Positions 45,625 to 54,791 of a stretch of DNA of 64,000 bases are shown in pieces. The position numbers were made by a program, and so were the translations under genes. How positions within the stretch are numbered: position 1 is the first letter of the stretch; each line of letters opens with the position of its first letter. The stretch is from the NCBI RefSeq assembly GCF_000718005.1, contig NZ_JODV01000009.1; one strand, written 5' to 3'. The notes beneath the pieces are model-generated. The model was not told where the DNA came from, ran no database searches, and saw only the letters and a program-made list of their open reading frames with translations. Source of the stretch: Actinoalloteichus_B caeruleus (lineage in GTDB: Bacteria > Actinomycetota > Actinomycetes > Mycobacteriales > Pseudonocardiaceae).

Positions 45625-47457
45625 ATGACCACCGACCCGCGCCCCACCACCCCCGCCGGCCTCCGCGTCGACCGGCTCGACATCCGCTACGGGCGGGCGC
45701 TGCCGGCCGTGCGCCAGGTGTGCCTGCACGTCGAACCCGGTTCGGTCGCCGCGCTGCTCGGCGCGAACGGGGCCGGCAAGAGCACCCTGCTGCGCGCCGT
45801 GTCGGGAACCCTGCCGCTGCACGGCGGTGCCGTGACCGGCGGAACCGTCGAGGTGGACGGGCGGCCGCTGGACTGGCGCGACGCGGCGTCCACGGTGGCG
45901 GCCGGCGTCGTGCAGGTCCCGGAGGGCCGCCGCGTCTTCCCCGCGCTGTCGGTGGCGGACAACCTCGACGCCGGCGCCCTCGGCCCGCGCTCGCCCCGGG
46001 GCGCCCGGCGACGCGCCGCCCGCGACGAGGTGTACGACCTGTTCCCCGTGCTGGCCCGGCGGCGCGGCCAACCCGCCGGCACCCTCTCCGGCGGTGAGCA
46101 GCAGATGCTCGCGATCGGCCGGGCGCTGATGGCCGCCCCCCGGCTGCTGCTGCTCGACGAACCCTCCCTGGGCCTGGCGCCCCGCGTGGTCCAGACCGTC
46201 GCCGAGGTCATCCGCCAGATCAACCGGAGCGGCGTCACCGTCGTGCTGGTCGAGCAGAACGCCGCCCTGGCCCTGGGGGTCGCCGACCACGCCCACGTCC
46301 TCGACCTGGGCCGGGTGCGGCTGTCCGGCGCGGCGGCCCAACTCGCCACCTTCGACGAGGTCCGGCGGCTCTACCTCGGGGAGGCACCCGACGCGTCGGA
46401 GCCCGAACCGACCGGGACCGGCGCCGAGGGGGACGTCGAACCGTCGGACCCGGACCACGGCGACCACGGCCCTCGGGCCCGCCGTGCCGACACCCGGCCA
46501 GCGGCGCCCGCTCGCTCCGAACCCGGCGGGAGTCCGGCCCTTCCGACCCCATCGGACCCGCGGGGCGTCGGCGACCGGGACGGCGAACCACCGATCCCGG
46601 GCCGGCCCGCCCACACCGGGCGGGCGGCGGTTCCGCTGCGGGTCCGGTCGTTGACCGTCCGCTTCGCCGGACTGGTCGCCCTGGACGACGTGGACCTGAC
46701 CGTCGAACCCGGCAGCCTGCACGCCGTCATCGGCCCCAACGGCGCCGGCAAGTCCACCTTCTTCAACGTGCTCTCCGGGGTGTGCCGCGCGGCGACCGGC
46801 AGCGTGGTCCTCGGTGACCACGACCTCACCCGCACCGCACCGCACCGGATCGCGGCGCTCGGCGTGGCCCGCACCTTCCAGAACGTCGTCCTCGCCCGGG
46901 GCACCGTCTCCGACAACCTGATGCTCGGCAGGCACGTCCTCACCCGAGCCGGGCTGCTCGCCTCCGCGTTGCGGCTGCCGGGCGCGGTCCGCGAGGAACG
47001 GACGCACCGCGCGCGGGTGCGGGAGGTCGCCGAGCTCGTCGGCCTCGGCGACCTGACCGACACCCCGGTGGATCTGCTGTCCTACGGGGACCGCAAACGC
47101 GTCGAACTCGCGAGGGCGCTGTGCATGGAACCCCGGCTGCTGCTGCTCGACGAACCGGTGGCCGGGATGAACGGGGCCGAACGGCGCCGCATGGTCGACC
47201 TCATCGCCCGGGTCCGCGCCGAACTCGCCCCGTCGATCCTGCTCGTCGAACACGACATGCCCCTGGTCATGGGCCTGGCCGACGAGGTCACCGTCCTCGA
47301 CTTCGGCCGCAGCGTCGCCACCGGGCCACCCGAGCGGGTGCGCGGCGACCCGGCCGTGATCGCCGCCTACCTCGGTGGCGTCCCCGTCCCCGTCCCCGAG
47401 TCCGCCGCCGGCCCCGGCACGGCGACCGCCACGACCCTGCCGGAGGACCCCAGATGA
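45625..47457 (+). CDS. Fused LivF-LivG ATPase of branched-chain-type ABC importer
   Basis: 610-aa protein with two complete ABC ATPases. Domain 1 (about 10-255) is LivF-like: Walker A GANGAGKS near 47, signature TLSGGEQQM near 155, Walker B LLLLDEPSLGLAP near 175, and the LivF-type EGRRVFP. An acidic, Pro-rich linker of about 85 residues follows (255-340). Domain 2 (345-590) is LivG-like: Walker A GPNGAGKS near 373, RTFQNVVL, signature LLSYGDRKR and LLLLDEPVAGMN. ATG 45625 follows GGAGAGGAGG. LivF and LivG are normally separate, with LivG first. Overlaps LivH (ATGA). Confidence 0.93.
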   Translation: MTTDPRPTTPAGLRVDRLDIRYGRALPAVRQVCLHVEPGSVAALLGANGAGKSTLLRAVSGTLPLHGGAVTGGTVEVDGRPLDWRDAASTVAAGVVQVPEGRRVFPALSVADNLDAGALGPRSPRGARRRAARDEVYDLFPVLARRRGQPAGTLSGGEQQMLAIGRALMAAPRLLLLDEPSLGLAPRVVQTVAEVIRQINRSGVTVVLVEQNAALALGVADHAHVLDLGRVRLSGAAAQLATFDEVRRLYLGEAPDASEPEPTGTGAEGDVEPSDPDHGDHGPRARRADTRPAAPARSEPGGSPALPTPSDPRGVGDRDGEPPIPGRPAHTGRAAVPLRVRSLTVRFAGLVALDDVDLTVEPGSLHAVIGPNGAGKSTFFNVLSGVCRAATGSVVLGDHDLTRTAPHRIAALGVARTFQNVVLARGTVSDNLMLGRHVLTRAGLLASALRLPGAVREERTHRARVREVAELVGLGDLTDTPVDLLSYGDRKRVELARALCMEPRLLLLDEPVAGMNGAERRRMVDLIARVRAELAPSILLVEHDMPLVMGLADEVTVLDFGRSVATGPPERVRGDPAVIAAYLGGVPVPVPESAAGPGTATATTLPEDPR

Positions 47458-48344
47458 GCGGCGTCGCGGACATCCTCGTCAACGGGTTGGCCCTCGGCTC
47501 GGTGTACGCGCTGATCGCCGTCGGGTTCGTCGTCGTGTTCACCGTGTCCGGGGTCATGAACTTCGCCCACGGCTCGCTGCTGCTGCTGGGCGGCTACCTG
47601 ACCGCCGTCCTGCACCCGCACTGGGGTTTCCTCGCCGCCGTCACCGCCGCCGTCGCGGTCACGGCCGCCGGCGCCGGACTCGTCGAACTCGTCTGCGCCA
47701 GGGGACGCCACCTCGGCCAGGCCCACGTGCTGACGATCGTGACGATCGGCGTCGACATCCTGCTGCTGGCCGAACTGTCCCGGCTGATCGGATCCGACGT
47801 CCTCTCCCTCGGCGACCCCTGGGGAACCGGGGTCGTGCGCCTCGGTGGGACGGTCATCGCCCAGTCCCGCATCGCCTCGGTGCTCGTGGCGGTCCTGCTC
47901 ATCGCGACCCTGTTCGCCCTGCTCCGCTGGTCGCGGTGGGGCCTGTCGCTGCGGGTGGTGACGGCCGACCGGGAGGCCGCCACCCTGATGGGGGTCCGGC
48001 TGCGCCGCGTCCGGGTCAGCGCCTGGTGCGTCGCCGGGGCGCTGGCCGCCGTCGCCGCCGTCTTCCTCGCAGCCTTCCCCACCCCGGGCCTGGACCGGGC
48101 CACCGGGCAGGTCGCGCTGGCCGCGTTCCCCGCCGCCGTGCTCGGCGGCCTGACCTCGGTGCCCGGTGCCCTGGTGGGCAGCGCGCTCATCGGGCTCACC
48201 GAGGCCACCGTCACCAGCTACCGCACCCACCTGGGCGAACTCGGCCAGTCGCTGGGTGACGTCGCCCCCTACCTGATCATGCTGCTGGTGCTGCTGGTCC
48301 GCCCGAACGGTCTGCTCGGAGCGAAGGAGACCACCCGTGTCTGA
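47454..48344 (+). CDS. livH: Branched-chain amino acid-type ABC permease LivH
   Basis: 296-aa membrane protein with about eight hydrophobic segments. The N-terminal NGLALGSVYALIAVGFVVVF and GVMNFAHGSLLLLGGY are hallmarks of LivH, as is the late GLTSVPGALVGSALIGLTEA coupling region. Start overlaps the fused ATPase stop by four bases and its stop overlaps LivM by eight. Confidence 0.95.
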   Translation: MSGVADILVNGLALGSVYALIAVGFVVVFTVSGVMNFAHGSLLLLGGYLTAVLHPHWGFLAAVTAAVAVTAAGAGLVELVCARGRHLGQAHVLTIVTIGVDILLLAELSRLIGSDVLSLGDPWGTGVVRLGGTVIAQSRIASVLVAVLLIATLFALLRWSRWGLSLRVVTADREAATLMGVRLRRVRVSAWCVAGALAAVAAVFLAAFPTPGLDRATGQVALAAFPAAVLGGLTSVPGALVGSALIGLTEATVTSYRTHLGELGQSLGDVAPYLIMLLVLLVRPNGLLGAKETTRV

Positions 48345-49671
48345 ACCGGCGGTCGCCGACCCCACGGCCCCCACCGCGCCCCGCCAAAGCCTCCCGCCCC
48401 GTCGACCCCCGACCCGGGCACTGGCCACGGCCGCGCTGCTGCTCGCCCTGCTCGTGCTGCCGCTGTACCTGCCACCCACCTGGATGCAGACGGGCCTGTT
48501 CGCGATGGCCGCCGCCGTGGGCGCGATCGGGCTGACCCTGCTGTCCGGGGTGGCCGGCCAGCTCTCCCTCGGCCACGCCTTCTTCCTCGCCGTCGGCGCC
48601 TACGGCTACGCCTGGGCCTCCAGTGAACCCGGAGCGCCCGGCGCCGGGCCGGGCGGCCTCGGGTTGCCGACCTGGGCCGCGGCGGTGCTGGCCGTCCTGC
48701 TCGCCGGGATCGCCGGCGGCCTGTTCAGCCCCATCGCCGGTCGACTCCACGGCATGTACCTGGGATTGGCGACCCTGGCGTTGGTCTTCGTCGGACACCA
48801 GCTGCTGGTGGGCCTGCCCGAGATCACCGGGGGCCACCACGGCCGCTCCGTCGAACCCCTGACCCTGGGCAGCTTCGCCTTCGCCGACGACCCGCCCGGG
48901 CTCGTCGTGCTCGGCGTGCCCTTCGGCGGCCTGGAACGGCTCTGGTACCTGGGGTTGGTGGCGGTGCTCGCCGCGTTCCTGGTGGCCCGCAACCTGGTGC
49001 GCGGCCGACCGGGCCGGGCGTTCGGGGCGCTGCGCGACAGCCCCGTCGCCGCGTCGGTGTTCGGCGTGTCCACCACCCGGTTCCGGGCCGCCGCGTTCGT
49101 GGTGTCCTCCATGTACGCCGGGCTCGCCGGGGTGCTGCTGGCCCTGGCCTTCCGCCGGGTCGTCCCCGACTACTTCGGCCTCGCCCTGTCCATCGACTAC
49201 CTCGCCATGATCATCATCGGCGGTCTGGGGTCCGTGGGCGGCGCCGTCGCCGGCGCCGTGTTCGTCACCGTGCTCCCGCAGCTGCTCACCCAGTACTCCG
49301 ACCACCTCCCGCTGGTCGTCGCCCCCGGTTCCGGCCAGGCCGGCGTCACCCCCGCCGAGCTGTCCCGCTACCTGTACGGGCTCGCGATCGTCCTGGTGCT
49401 GCTGCTCACCCGCCGAGGCCTCGCCGGCCTCGCCGAGCGGCTGCTCCACGCCCGCAGCCGCGACACCCCGACAGCGGGCGGACCGACAGCGGCCGTCGTC
49501 CCCCACGGGCCGACCGCACCGGAGCCAGGACCGACCGGGCACCGCCCGGCTCGGCACGTCCCCACCCACCCCGGCCCAGCCCCCGCCGAACCCGGCGACC
49601 CCGCCGGGCCGGCCCGACCCGACCCCACCACCGGGCCGGTGGACCGTCCCGCCAAGGAGGACACCCCATGA
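48337..49671 (+). CDS. livM: Branched-chain amino acid-type ABC permease LivM
   Basis: 444-aa membrane protein with about nine hydrophobic segments between residues 30 and 370. LLSGVAGQLSLGHAFFLAVGAY near 70 and IIIGGLGSVGGAVAGAVF near 290 are typical of LivM. The last 75 residues are Pro/Gly-rich and outside the family core. GTG 48337 overlaps LivH, and the stop overlaps the binding-protein start (ATGA). Confidence 0.95.
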   Translation: MSEPAVADPTAPTAPRQSLPPRRPPTRALATAALLLALLVLPLYLPPTWMQTGLFAMAAAVGAIGLTLLSGVAGQLSLGHAFFLAVGAYGYAWASSEPGAPGAGPGGLGLPTWAAAVLAVLLAGIAGGLFSPIAGRLHGMYLGLATLALVFVGHQLLVGLPEITGGHHGRSVEPLTLGSFAFADDPPGLVVLGVPFGGLERLWYLGLVAVLAAFLVARNLVRGRPGRAFGALRDSPVAASVFGVSTTRFRAAAFVVSSMYAGLAGVLLALAFRRVVPDYFGLALSIDYLAMIIIGGLGSVGGAVAGAVFVTVLPQLLTQYSDHLPLVVAPGSGQAGVTPAELSRYLYGLAIVLVLLLTRRGLAGLAERLLHARSRDTPTAGGPTAAVVPHGPTAPEPGPTGHRPARHVPTHPGPAPAEPGDPAGPARPDPTTGPVDRPAKEDTP

Positions 49672-50921
49672 GACGGACCCTTCCCACCTCCGGCGCGGCC
49701 GCCCTCGCCGTCCTGCTGACCCTCACCGCCTGCAGCTCCAAGGCCACCGGCACCCAGGGCGCGGACGGCGACGGCCCCTCGACCGGTCCCAGCGTCACCG
49801 ACACCACCATCAGGCTCGGCGCGTTGACCGACCTCACCGGCCCGTACGCGGCGCTGAGCACCAGCATCGTCAACTCCCAGCAGCTCGCCGTCGAACAGAT
49901 CAACGACGAGGGCGGGGTCTGCGGCCGCGACCTGGAGATCGTGGTCCGCGACCACGGCTACGACGTGCAACGGGCCACCGCCGGGTACGGCGAGATCGCC
50001 CCCGAGGTGGCCGCGATGCCGCAGCTGCTCGGCGCGCCCATGCTCGCCGCGCTCTCCGACGACATCGTCCGCGACGGCCTGCTGACCTTCCCCCAGAGCT
50101 GGGCGTCCAGCCTCCTCGGCCACCGCGAGATCCAGGTACCCGGCAACGTCTACGACATCGACCTCGTCAACGGCGTCGACTTCCTGCTCCGCACCGGACG
50201 CGTCGAACCGGGCGAGCGCATCGGCCACGTCTACCTCGACGACGACTACGGGCAGAACGCCGTCCTCGGCGCCCGCCACGCCGCCGAGGACGCGGGACTC
50301 ACCCTCGTCGAGCAACGCGTTCGGGCCGGGGAGTCCGACCTCACCGGGCAGGCCGCCGCGCTCCGCTCCGCCGGCGTGACCGCCATCCTCACCAGCGTCG
50401 GACCCGCGCAACTCGCCTCCCTCGTCGGGGTCACCGCCTCATCGGGAGACCCCGTCCCCGTCGTCGGCAACACCCCCTCCTACGCCTCCCAACTGCTGGA
50501 GACCCCGGTCGCAGAGGCCCTGGAGGACCACTTCTTCCTCATCAGCGGCGCCCCCGCCGCGTCAAGCGACCTCCCCGGTGTCCGGGAACTCGTCGCCGCC
50601 TACCAGGAGCGCTACCCCGGGGACGACATCGACGGCGGCGCGCTCTCCGGCTACTCGACCATGCGGTCGCTGGCCGAGACCCTCGCCGCGGCCTGCGAAC
50701 GCGGCGACCTGACCAGGGAGGGCATCGTCGAGGCGCACCGCTCCCAGGGCCTCGTCGATGTCGGCCTCGGGATGCCGATGGACTTCTCCGACCCCGCCCA
50801 ACCGCCCTCCTCCGACTCCTACGTCCTCGCGCCCGCCCGGGGCGCCGACGGGGGCCTCGTCGAGGTCGAGGCGGCCAGCACCGCCGACGCCGTGGCCGAC
50901 TACCCCCTGCCCACGAGCTGA
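49668..50921 (+). CDS. livK: Extracytoplasmic substrate-binding lipoprotein LivK-like
   Basis: 417-aa periplasmic-binding-type lipoprotein. The signal ends in lipobox LTAC with the lipid-anchored C22. The Peripla_BP_6 fold shows IRLGALTDLTGPYAAL near 47 and VAVEQIND-type text (LAVEQINDEGGVCGRDLEIV) near 70-88. It should capture the substrate for the LivFG-H-M importer. In catabolic loci such systems often import acids or aromatic compounds rather than amino acids, which fits the enzymes around it. Confidence 0.93.
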   Translation: MRRTLPTSGAAALAVLLTLTACSSKATGTQGADGDGPSTGPSVTDTTIRLGALTDLTGPYAALSTSIVNSQQLAVEQINDEGGVCGRDLEIVVRDHGYDVQRATAGYGEIAPEVAAMPQLLGAPMLAALSDDIVRDGLLTFPQSWASSLLGHREIQVPGNVYDIDLVNGVDFLLRTGRVEPGERIGHVYLDDDYGQNAVLGARHAAEDAGLTLVEQRVRAGESDLTGQAAALRSAGVTAILTSVGPAQLASLVGVTASSGDPVPVVGNTPSYASQLLETPVAEALEDHFFLISGAPAASSDLPGVRELVAAYQERYPGDDIDGGALSGYSTMRSLAETLAAACERGDLTREGIVEAHRSQGLVDVGLGMPMDFSDPAQPPSSDSYVLAPARGADGGLVEVEAASTADAVADYPLPTS

Positions 50922-51027
50922 CCACCCCCAGCACCACCGCCCACCCGACGCGGGCCGAGCCGGGCCCCGCCACGCCCCGCCCGAAGCGGTACCCGGCCCG
51001 CCCACCACCACTGATCCGGAGCAGCTG

Positions 51028-52197
51028 ATGGACCTCGCGCTGACCTACGAACAACAGGCCGTCCGGAACACCGTCCGCGACTTCGTCCGCAAGGAGGTGA
51101 TGCCGCTGGAAGCCGAGGCGCTCCGCCGGGAACGGCGCGGCCTGCCCGGACTCGAACAGTCCGAACTGCGCGAACTCCAACAGCGGGCGAAGGCCTTCGG
51201 GTTCTGGGGGCTCGACACCCCCACCGAGTACGGGGGCATGGGCCTGCCCGCCGTCGACCAGTCCCTGGTGTGGACCGAGACCGGCCGTTCCTTCGTCCCC
51301 TTCCGGTTCGGCGGCAGCGCCGACAACATCCTCTACCACGGCAACGACGAGCAACGGGCCGAATACCTGCTGCCCACGATCGCCGGCGACCGGGTCTCCT
51401 GCTTCGCCATCACCGAACCCGGCGCCGGCTCCGACGCCGCCAACATCCGGATGACCGCGCGGCGCGACGGGGACGACTGGGTCCTCAACGGCGAGAAGGT
51501 GTTCATCACCGGCGGCAACGAGGCCGACTTCGCCATCGTCGTGGCCGTCACCGACCCCGACGTCGGCGCGCGCGGCGGGTCCACCGCCTTCCTCGTCGAC
51601 CGGGAGCGGGGCTGGACCTCGGAGTTCATCCAGACCATGGGCGAGGGGGGACCGGCCTCCCTCGTCTTCGACAACGTGCGCGTCCCCCACCGCAACGTCC
51701 TCGGCGAGGTGGGCCAGGGTTTCGAACTCGGCATGAAGTGGATCGGCAAGGGCCGCTACGCCATCCCGTCGCAGGGGCTGGGCATCGCCGAACGGGCTCT
51801 GGAGATGGCCATCGAGTACGCCAACACGCGCGAGACCTTCGGCCGCCCGATCGGGACGAACCAGGCGATCCAGTGGATGATCGCCGACTCGGAGGTCGAG
51901 ATCGAGGCGGCCAGGGGGCTCGTGCTGCGCGCCGCCTGGACCGTCGACCAGGGTCGCGACCCCCGGCACAGCTCGGCGGCGGCGAAGCTGTTCGGCGCCG
52001 GCATGGTCAACCGGGTCGTGGACCGGGTGCTCCAGATCCACGGCGGCATGGGCTACACGCGCGAACTGCCCATCGAACGCTGGTACCGGCAGGTCCGGCT
52101 GTTCCGCATCTTCGAGGGCACCGACGAGATGCTGCGGTTGATCATCTCCCGAGACCTGCTGCGCGGCTACACCAGGGTCGGCGACCAACTCGGCTGA
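51028..52197 (+). CDS. Acyl-CoA dehydrogenase
   Basis: 389-aa flavoprotein. FAITEPGAGSDAANI near 130, NGEKVFITGGNEADFAIVVA near 155-175, and QIHGGMGYTRELPIERWYRQ near 342 are clear ACAD signatures; the catalytic Glu is expected in IFEGTDEMLRL near 370. ATG 51028 follows CCGGAGCAG. It comes 106 bp after the importer genes and is probably co-expressed with them, acting on the imported, CoA-activated substrate. Confidence 0.94.
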   Translation: MDLALTYEQQAVRNTVRDFVRKEVMPLEAEALRRERRGLPGLEQSELRELQQRAKAFGFWGLDTPTEYGGMGLPAVDQSLVWTETGRSFVPFRFGGSADNILYHGNDEQRAEYLLPTIAGDRVSCFAITEPGAGSDAANIRMTARRDGDDWVLNGEKVFITGGNEADFAIVVAVTDPDVGARGGSTAFLVDRERGWTSEFIQTMGEGGPASLVFDNVRVPHRNVLGEVGQGFELGMKWIGKGRYAIPSQGLGIAERALEMAIEYANTRETFGRPIGTNQAIQWMIADSEVEIEAARGLVLRAAWTVDQGRDPRHSSAAAKLFGAGMVNRVVDRVLQIHGGMGYTRELPIERWYRQVRLFRIFEGTDEMLRLIISRDLLRGYTRVGDQLG

Positions 52198-52557
52198 CCG
52201 ACCGACTGACCGACCAACCCGGACCGTGGGCGGGGGGTTCGAGGGGCGCTGGCCCATCGTCGGGTCGGCAGGCCACTCCAGCCCGTTCCCCCGCGGGGCC
52301 GACCCGCGGCGACGCCGAGGACGTGAACGGCCCTGACATCAGCGCGCCCGGGCCGCCGCCCCACGGGCGGCCCCCGGCGGCGGCTGGCCGTCGCGCCACC
52401 AGCGGGACTCGCCACAGCGGGACCCGGCCGAGGGGCGACGCACACCGCCTCCCACCGCGAACGAGCCCCGCCGCCGGCGGGCTACCCGCCTCGGCACCCG
52501 GCCGGGCACCGACAACACGCGGGGCGACCCCGCGACCTACGAACGAGGGAGGAAAGC
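52198..52557. other. 360-bp gap, no gene seen
   Basis: Begins with a short tandem motif (CTGACCGACCGA twice) at the acyl-CoA dehydrogenase stop and ends with the GGGAGGA ribosome site of the quinone reductase. No coding sequence is evident. Confidence 0.45.
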
Positions 52558-53550
52558 GTGCGAGCGTGGCAGGTGCGGGAGACCGGCGAACCGAACCGAG
52601 TTCTCCAACTGGTCGACACACCCCAGCCGGAACCGTCCTGGGGCACCGTCGTCGTCCGGGTCAGGGCGGCCGCCGTCAACTTCGCCGACGTGCTGCTCTG
52701 CCAGGGCCGCTACCAGGTGCGCCCGCCGCTGCCGTTCACCCCGGGCGTGGAACTCTGCGGCGACGTCGTCGCCGTGGGGGAAGGGGTCACCGACCGGCGG
52801 GTGGGGGAGCGGGTGATCGGCCTGGCCGCGCTCCCCCGGGGAGGCCTCGCCGAGTACACCGTCATGGAGGCCGCCACGGTGTTCCCCGCCCCCGACTCGC
52901 TGGACGACGAGGAGGCCGCCGTCTTCTTCATCGGCTACCAGACCGGCTGGTTCGGACTCCACCACCGCGCCACCATCCAACCCGGCGACGTGCTGCTGGT
53001 GCATGCCGCCGCCGGCGGCGTCGGCAGCGCCGCCGTCCAACTCGGCCGGGCCGCCGGGGCCACCGTCATCGGCGTGGTCGGCAACGAGCGGAAGGTCGAG
53101 GTCGCCAGGGCGATGGGCGCTCACGTCGTCGTCAACCGCGCGCGGGAGGACCTGGTGGACGTCGTCAAGGACGTCACCGGAGGCCACGGCGCCAACGTCG
53201 TCTACGACCCCGTCGGCGGCGACTCCTACCAGCGCTCCACGAAGTGCGTCGCCTTCGAGGGGCGGATCGTCGTCGTCGGCTTCGCCGGCGGCACCATCCC
53301 CCAGCCCGCGTTGAACCACGCCCTGCTCAAGAACTACTCCATCGTCGGCCTGCACTGGGGCCTCTACGCCCGACGCGACCGGGAAGCCGTGGCCCAGGCC
53401 CACTCCCAGCTCACCCGACTGGCCAACGAGGGCATCGCCCGACCCCGGGTGGGCGAACGCCTGCCGCTGTCCGAGGCCGCCGCCGGGTTGCAGCGCCTCG
53501 CCGAGGGCAACACGGTCGGCCGGCTGGCGGTCTCCCCCGGACTGGGCTGA
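52558..53550 (+). CDS. Zinc-less MDR, NADPH:quinone reductase-like
   Basis: 330-aa medium-chain reductase without the zinc cysteine cluster. It has the QOR-type start (NRVLQLVDTPQPEPSWG), VNFADVLLCQGRYQVRPPLPF near 40, cofactor motif AAAGGVGSAAVQLGRA near 150, and the late YDPVGGDSYQRSTKCVAFEGR near 215. It reduces quinones or 2-enoyl substrates with NADPH. GTG 52558 is preceded by GGGAGGA. It stands alone, convergent with the hydrolase. Confidence 0.92.
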   Translation: MRAWQVRETGEPNRVLQLVDTPQPEPSWGTVVVRVRAAAVNFADVLLCQGRYQVRPPLPFTPGVELCGDVVAVGEGVTDRRVGERVIGLAALPRGGLAEYTVMEAATVFPAPDSLDDEEAAVFFIGYQTGWFGLHHRATIQPGDVLLVHAAAGGVGSAAVQLGRAAGATVIGVVGNERKVEVARAMGAHVVVNRAREDLVDVVKDVTGGHGANVVYDPVGGDSYQRSTKCVAFEGRIVVVGFAGGTIPQPALNHALLKNYSIVGLHWGLYARRDREAVAQAHSQLTRLANEGIARPRVGERLPLSEAAAGLQRLAEGNTVGRLAVSPGLG

Positions 53551-53630
53551 ACCCGGGACAGGCGCCCGCCGGCCCGGAGGCCCGACCGGCGTCCGAGCCA
53601 GGCGAAGGCCTCCGCCGGAGCCGGAGCCGG

Positions 53631-53655
53631 AGGGGAGGGGAGGGGAGGGGAGGGG
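53631..53655 (+). repeat. Five AGGGG repeats, potential G-quadruplex
   Basis: Five consecutive AGGGG units on the plus strand, about 80 bases after the quinone reductase stop. Runs of four G with one-base loops meet the usual quadruplex pattern, on the transcribed mRNA-like strand. It may help end transcription between convergent genes. Confidence 0.85.
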
Positions 53656-53825
53656 AGACCGCCCGGTTCATCCGGTGGCGTCCCGCAGCCGGGGCGCCAC
53701 CGACTCCCGCCCGGGCGGAGGCCCCCGGGAAACCCTGTCGTCGTCCGGACGGCCGGGCGGTCGGGCCTGGTCAACCCGGGTCGACCGGGCGAGCCGGCGC
53801 GGCGGGAGACGGCTCAGCAGGCCAC

Positions 53826-54692
53826 TCAGCGGGGCACGCGCGCCAGGAAGTCGCGCACGTACCCCGCGACGACCTCCAGGTGGCTCTCCAGCAGGAAGTG
53901 GCCGCCGTCGACCAGTCGCACTTCCGCGTCCTCCGCGTCGCGGGCGAACGCGCGGGCACCAGCCGGCCCGAAGATCTCGTCGTTGGCTCCCCACACGGCC
54001 AGCACCGGGACCCGGCTGGTGCGCAGGTACTCGTGCAGCAGCGGGTAGAGCGGCCGGTTGTTCGAGTAGTCGCGGAACAGCGCCAACTGGACCTCGTCGT
54101 TGCCCTCGCGGGAGACCAGGGCGAAGTCGTGCGTCCAGGTGTCCGGGCTCACCACGCTGGGGTCGGGTACGCCGTGCAGGTACTGCCAGCGGATGGCGTC
54201 GAGGCTCAGCGCGGCGCGGACGGCGGGCTCGGTGCGGGGGCCCGGATCCGCCCCGTACGCCCAGAGGTCGTTCCAGAACGATTCGACGAACCCGTCCTCG
54301 TAGCCGTTGCCGTTCTGCGTGACCAGGGCGGAGATCCGCGTGGGACTCCGGAGGGCGAGCCGCCAGCCGATGGGGGCCCCGTAGTCCTGCACGTAGAGGG
54401 CGTAGCGGTCCAGGCCCAACTGGTCGAGCAGCCCGGCGGTCAGGTCGGCGAGGGCGTCGAAGGTGTAGGTGAAGTCCTCCACCGCCGGGGCGTCGGAGTG
54501 GCCGAAGCCGAGGTGGTCCGGTGCGATGACGTGGTAGTTGCCGGCCAGCAGCGGGATGAGCTCGCGGAACATGAACGAGCTCGTCGGGAAACCGTGCAGC
54601 AGGACGATCGTGGGGGCGTCGGCGGGGCCGGCCTCTCGGTAGAAGATCTCGTGGCCGTCGACCGTGGCGGTCCGGTGGTGCACCGAGCTCAT
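53826..54692 (-). CDS. Alpha/beta hydrolase, haloalkane dehalogenase / epoxide hydrolase-like
   Basis: 288-aa hydrolase. The oxyanion motif LLHGFPTSSFMFR is at 31-43, the nucleophile is D103 in VQDYGAPIGW (an Asp, not Ser), and the catalytic His is H265 in DGGHFLLESH. The Asp nucleophile places it with haloalkane dehalogenases and epoxide hydrolases. No signal peptide. Transcribed divergently from a CGNR zinc-finger gene across an A/T-rich region with repeated TAACCT/AGGTTA half sites; one half site overlaps its own ribosome site. Confidence 0.9.
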   Translation of the reverse strand: MSSVHHRTATVDGHEIFYREAGPADAPTIVLLHGFPTSSFMFRELIPLLAGNYHVIAPDHLGFGHSDAPAVEDFTYTFDALADLTAGLLDQLGLDRYALYVQDYGAPIGWRLALRSPTRISALVTQNGNGYEDGFVESFWNDLWAYGADPGPRTEPAVRAALSLDAIRWQYLHGVPDPSVVSPDTWTHDFALVSREGNDEVQLALFRDYSNNRPLYPLLHEYLRTSRVPVLAVWGANDEIFGPAGARAFARDAEDAEVRLVDGGHFLLESHLEVVAGYVRDFLARVPR

Positions 54693-54694
54693 AT

Positions 54695-54781
54695 CTAACC
54701 TCTTTTATTGTTCGATCCGGTTAGTTGCTCGTCATGCAAGCACGGGATCGTATAACCTGTCAAAGGACTCGATGAGGTTAG
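54695..54781. promoter_or_regulatory. Cluster of inverted TAACCT/AGGTTA half sites
   Basis: CTAACCT at 54695-54701 and AGGTTAG at 54775-54781 are perfect inverted partners at the two ends of the divergent region; GGTTAG at 54719-54724 and TAACCT at 54753-54758 form a second inverted pair inside. A -10-like TATAAC overlaps the third site. The outer sites lie 2-11 bases from the two start codons. Regulation of both genes by the CGNR protein is inferred. Confidence 0.55.
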
Positions 54782-54791
54782 GTGGTGTTCG

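Noticed and set aside
51270..54698. 1142-codon plus-strand open frame
   Set aside because: It runs in the wrong frame through acyl-CoA dehydrogenase and quinone reductase and antisense to the hydrolase; shadow.
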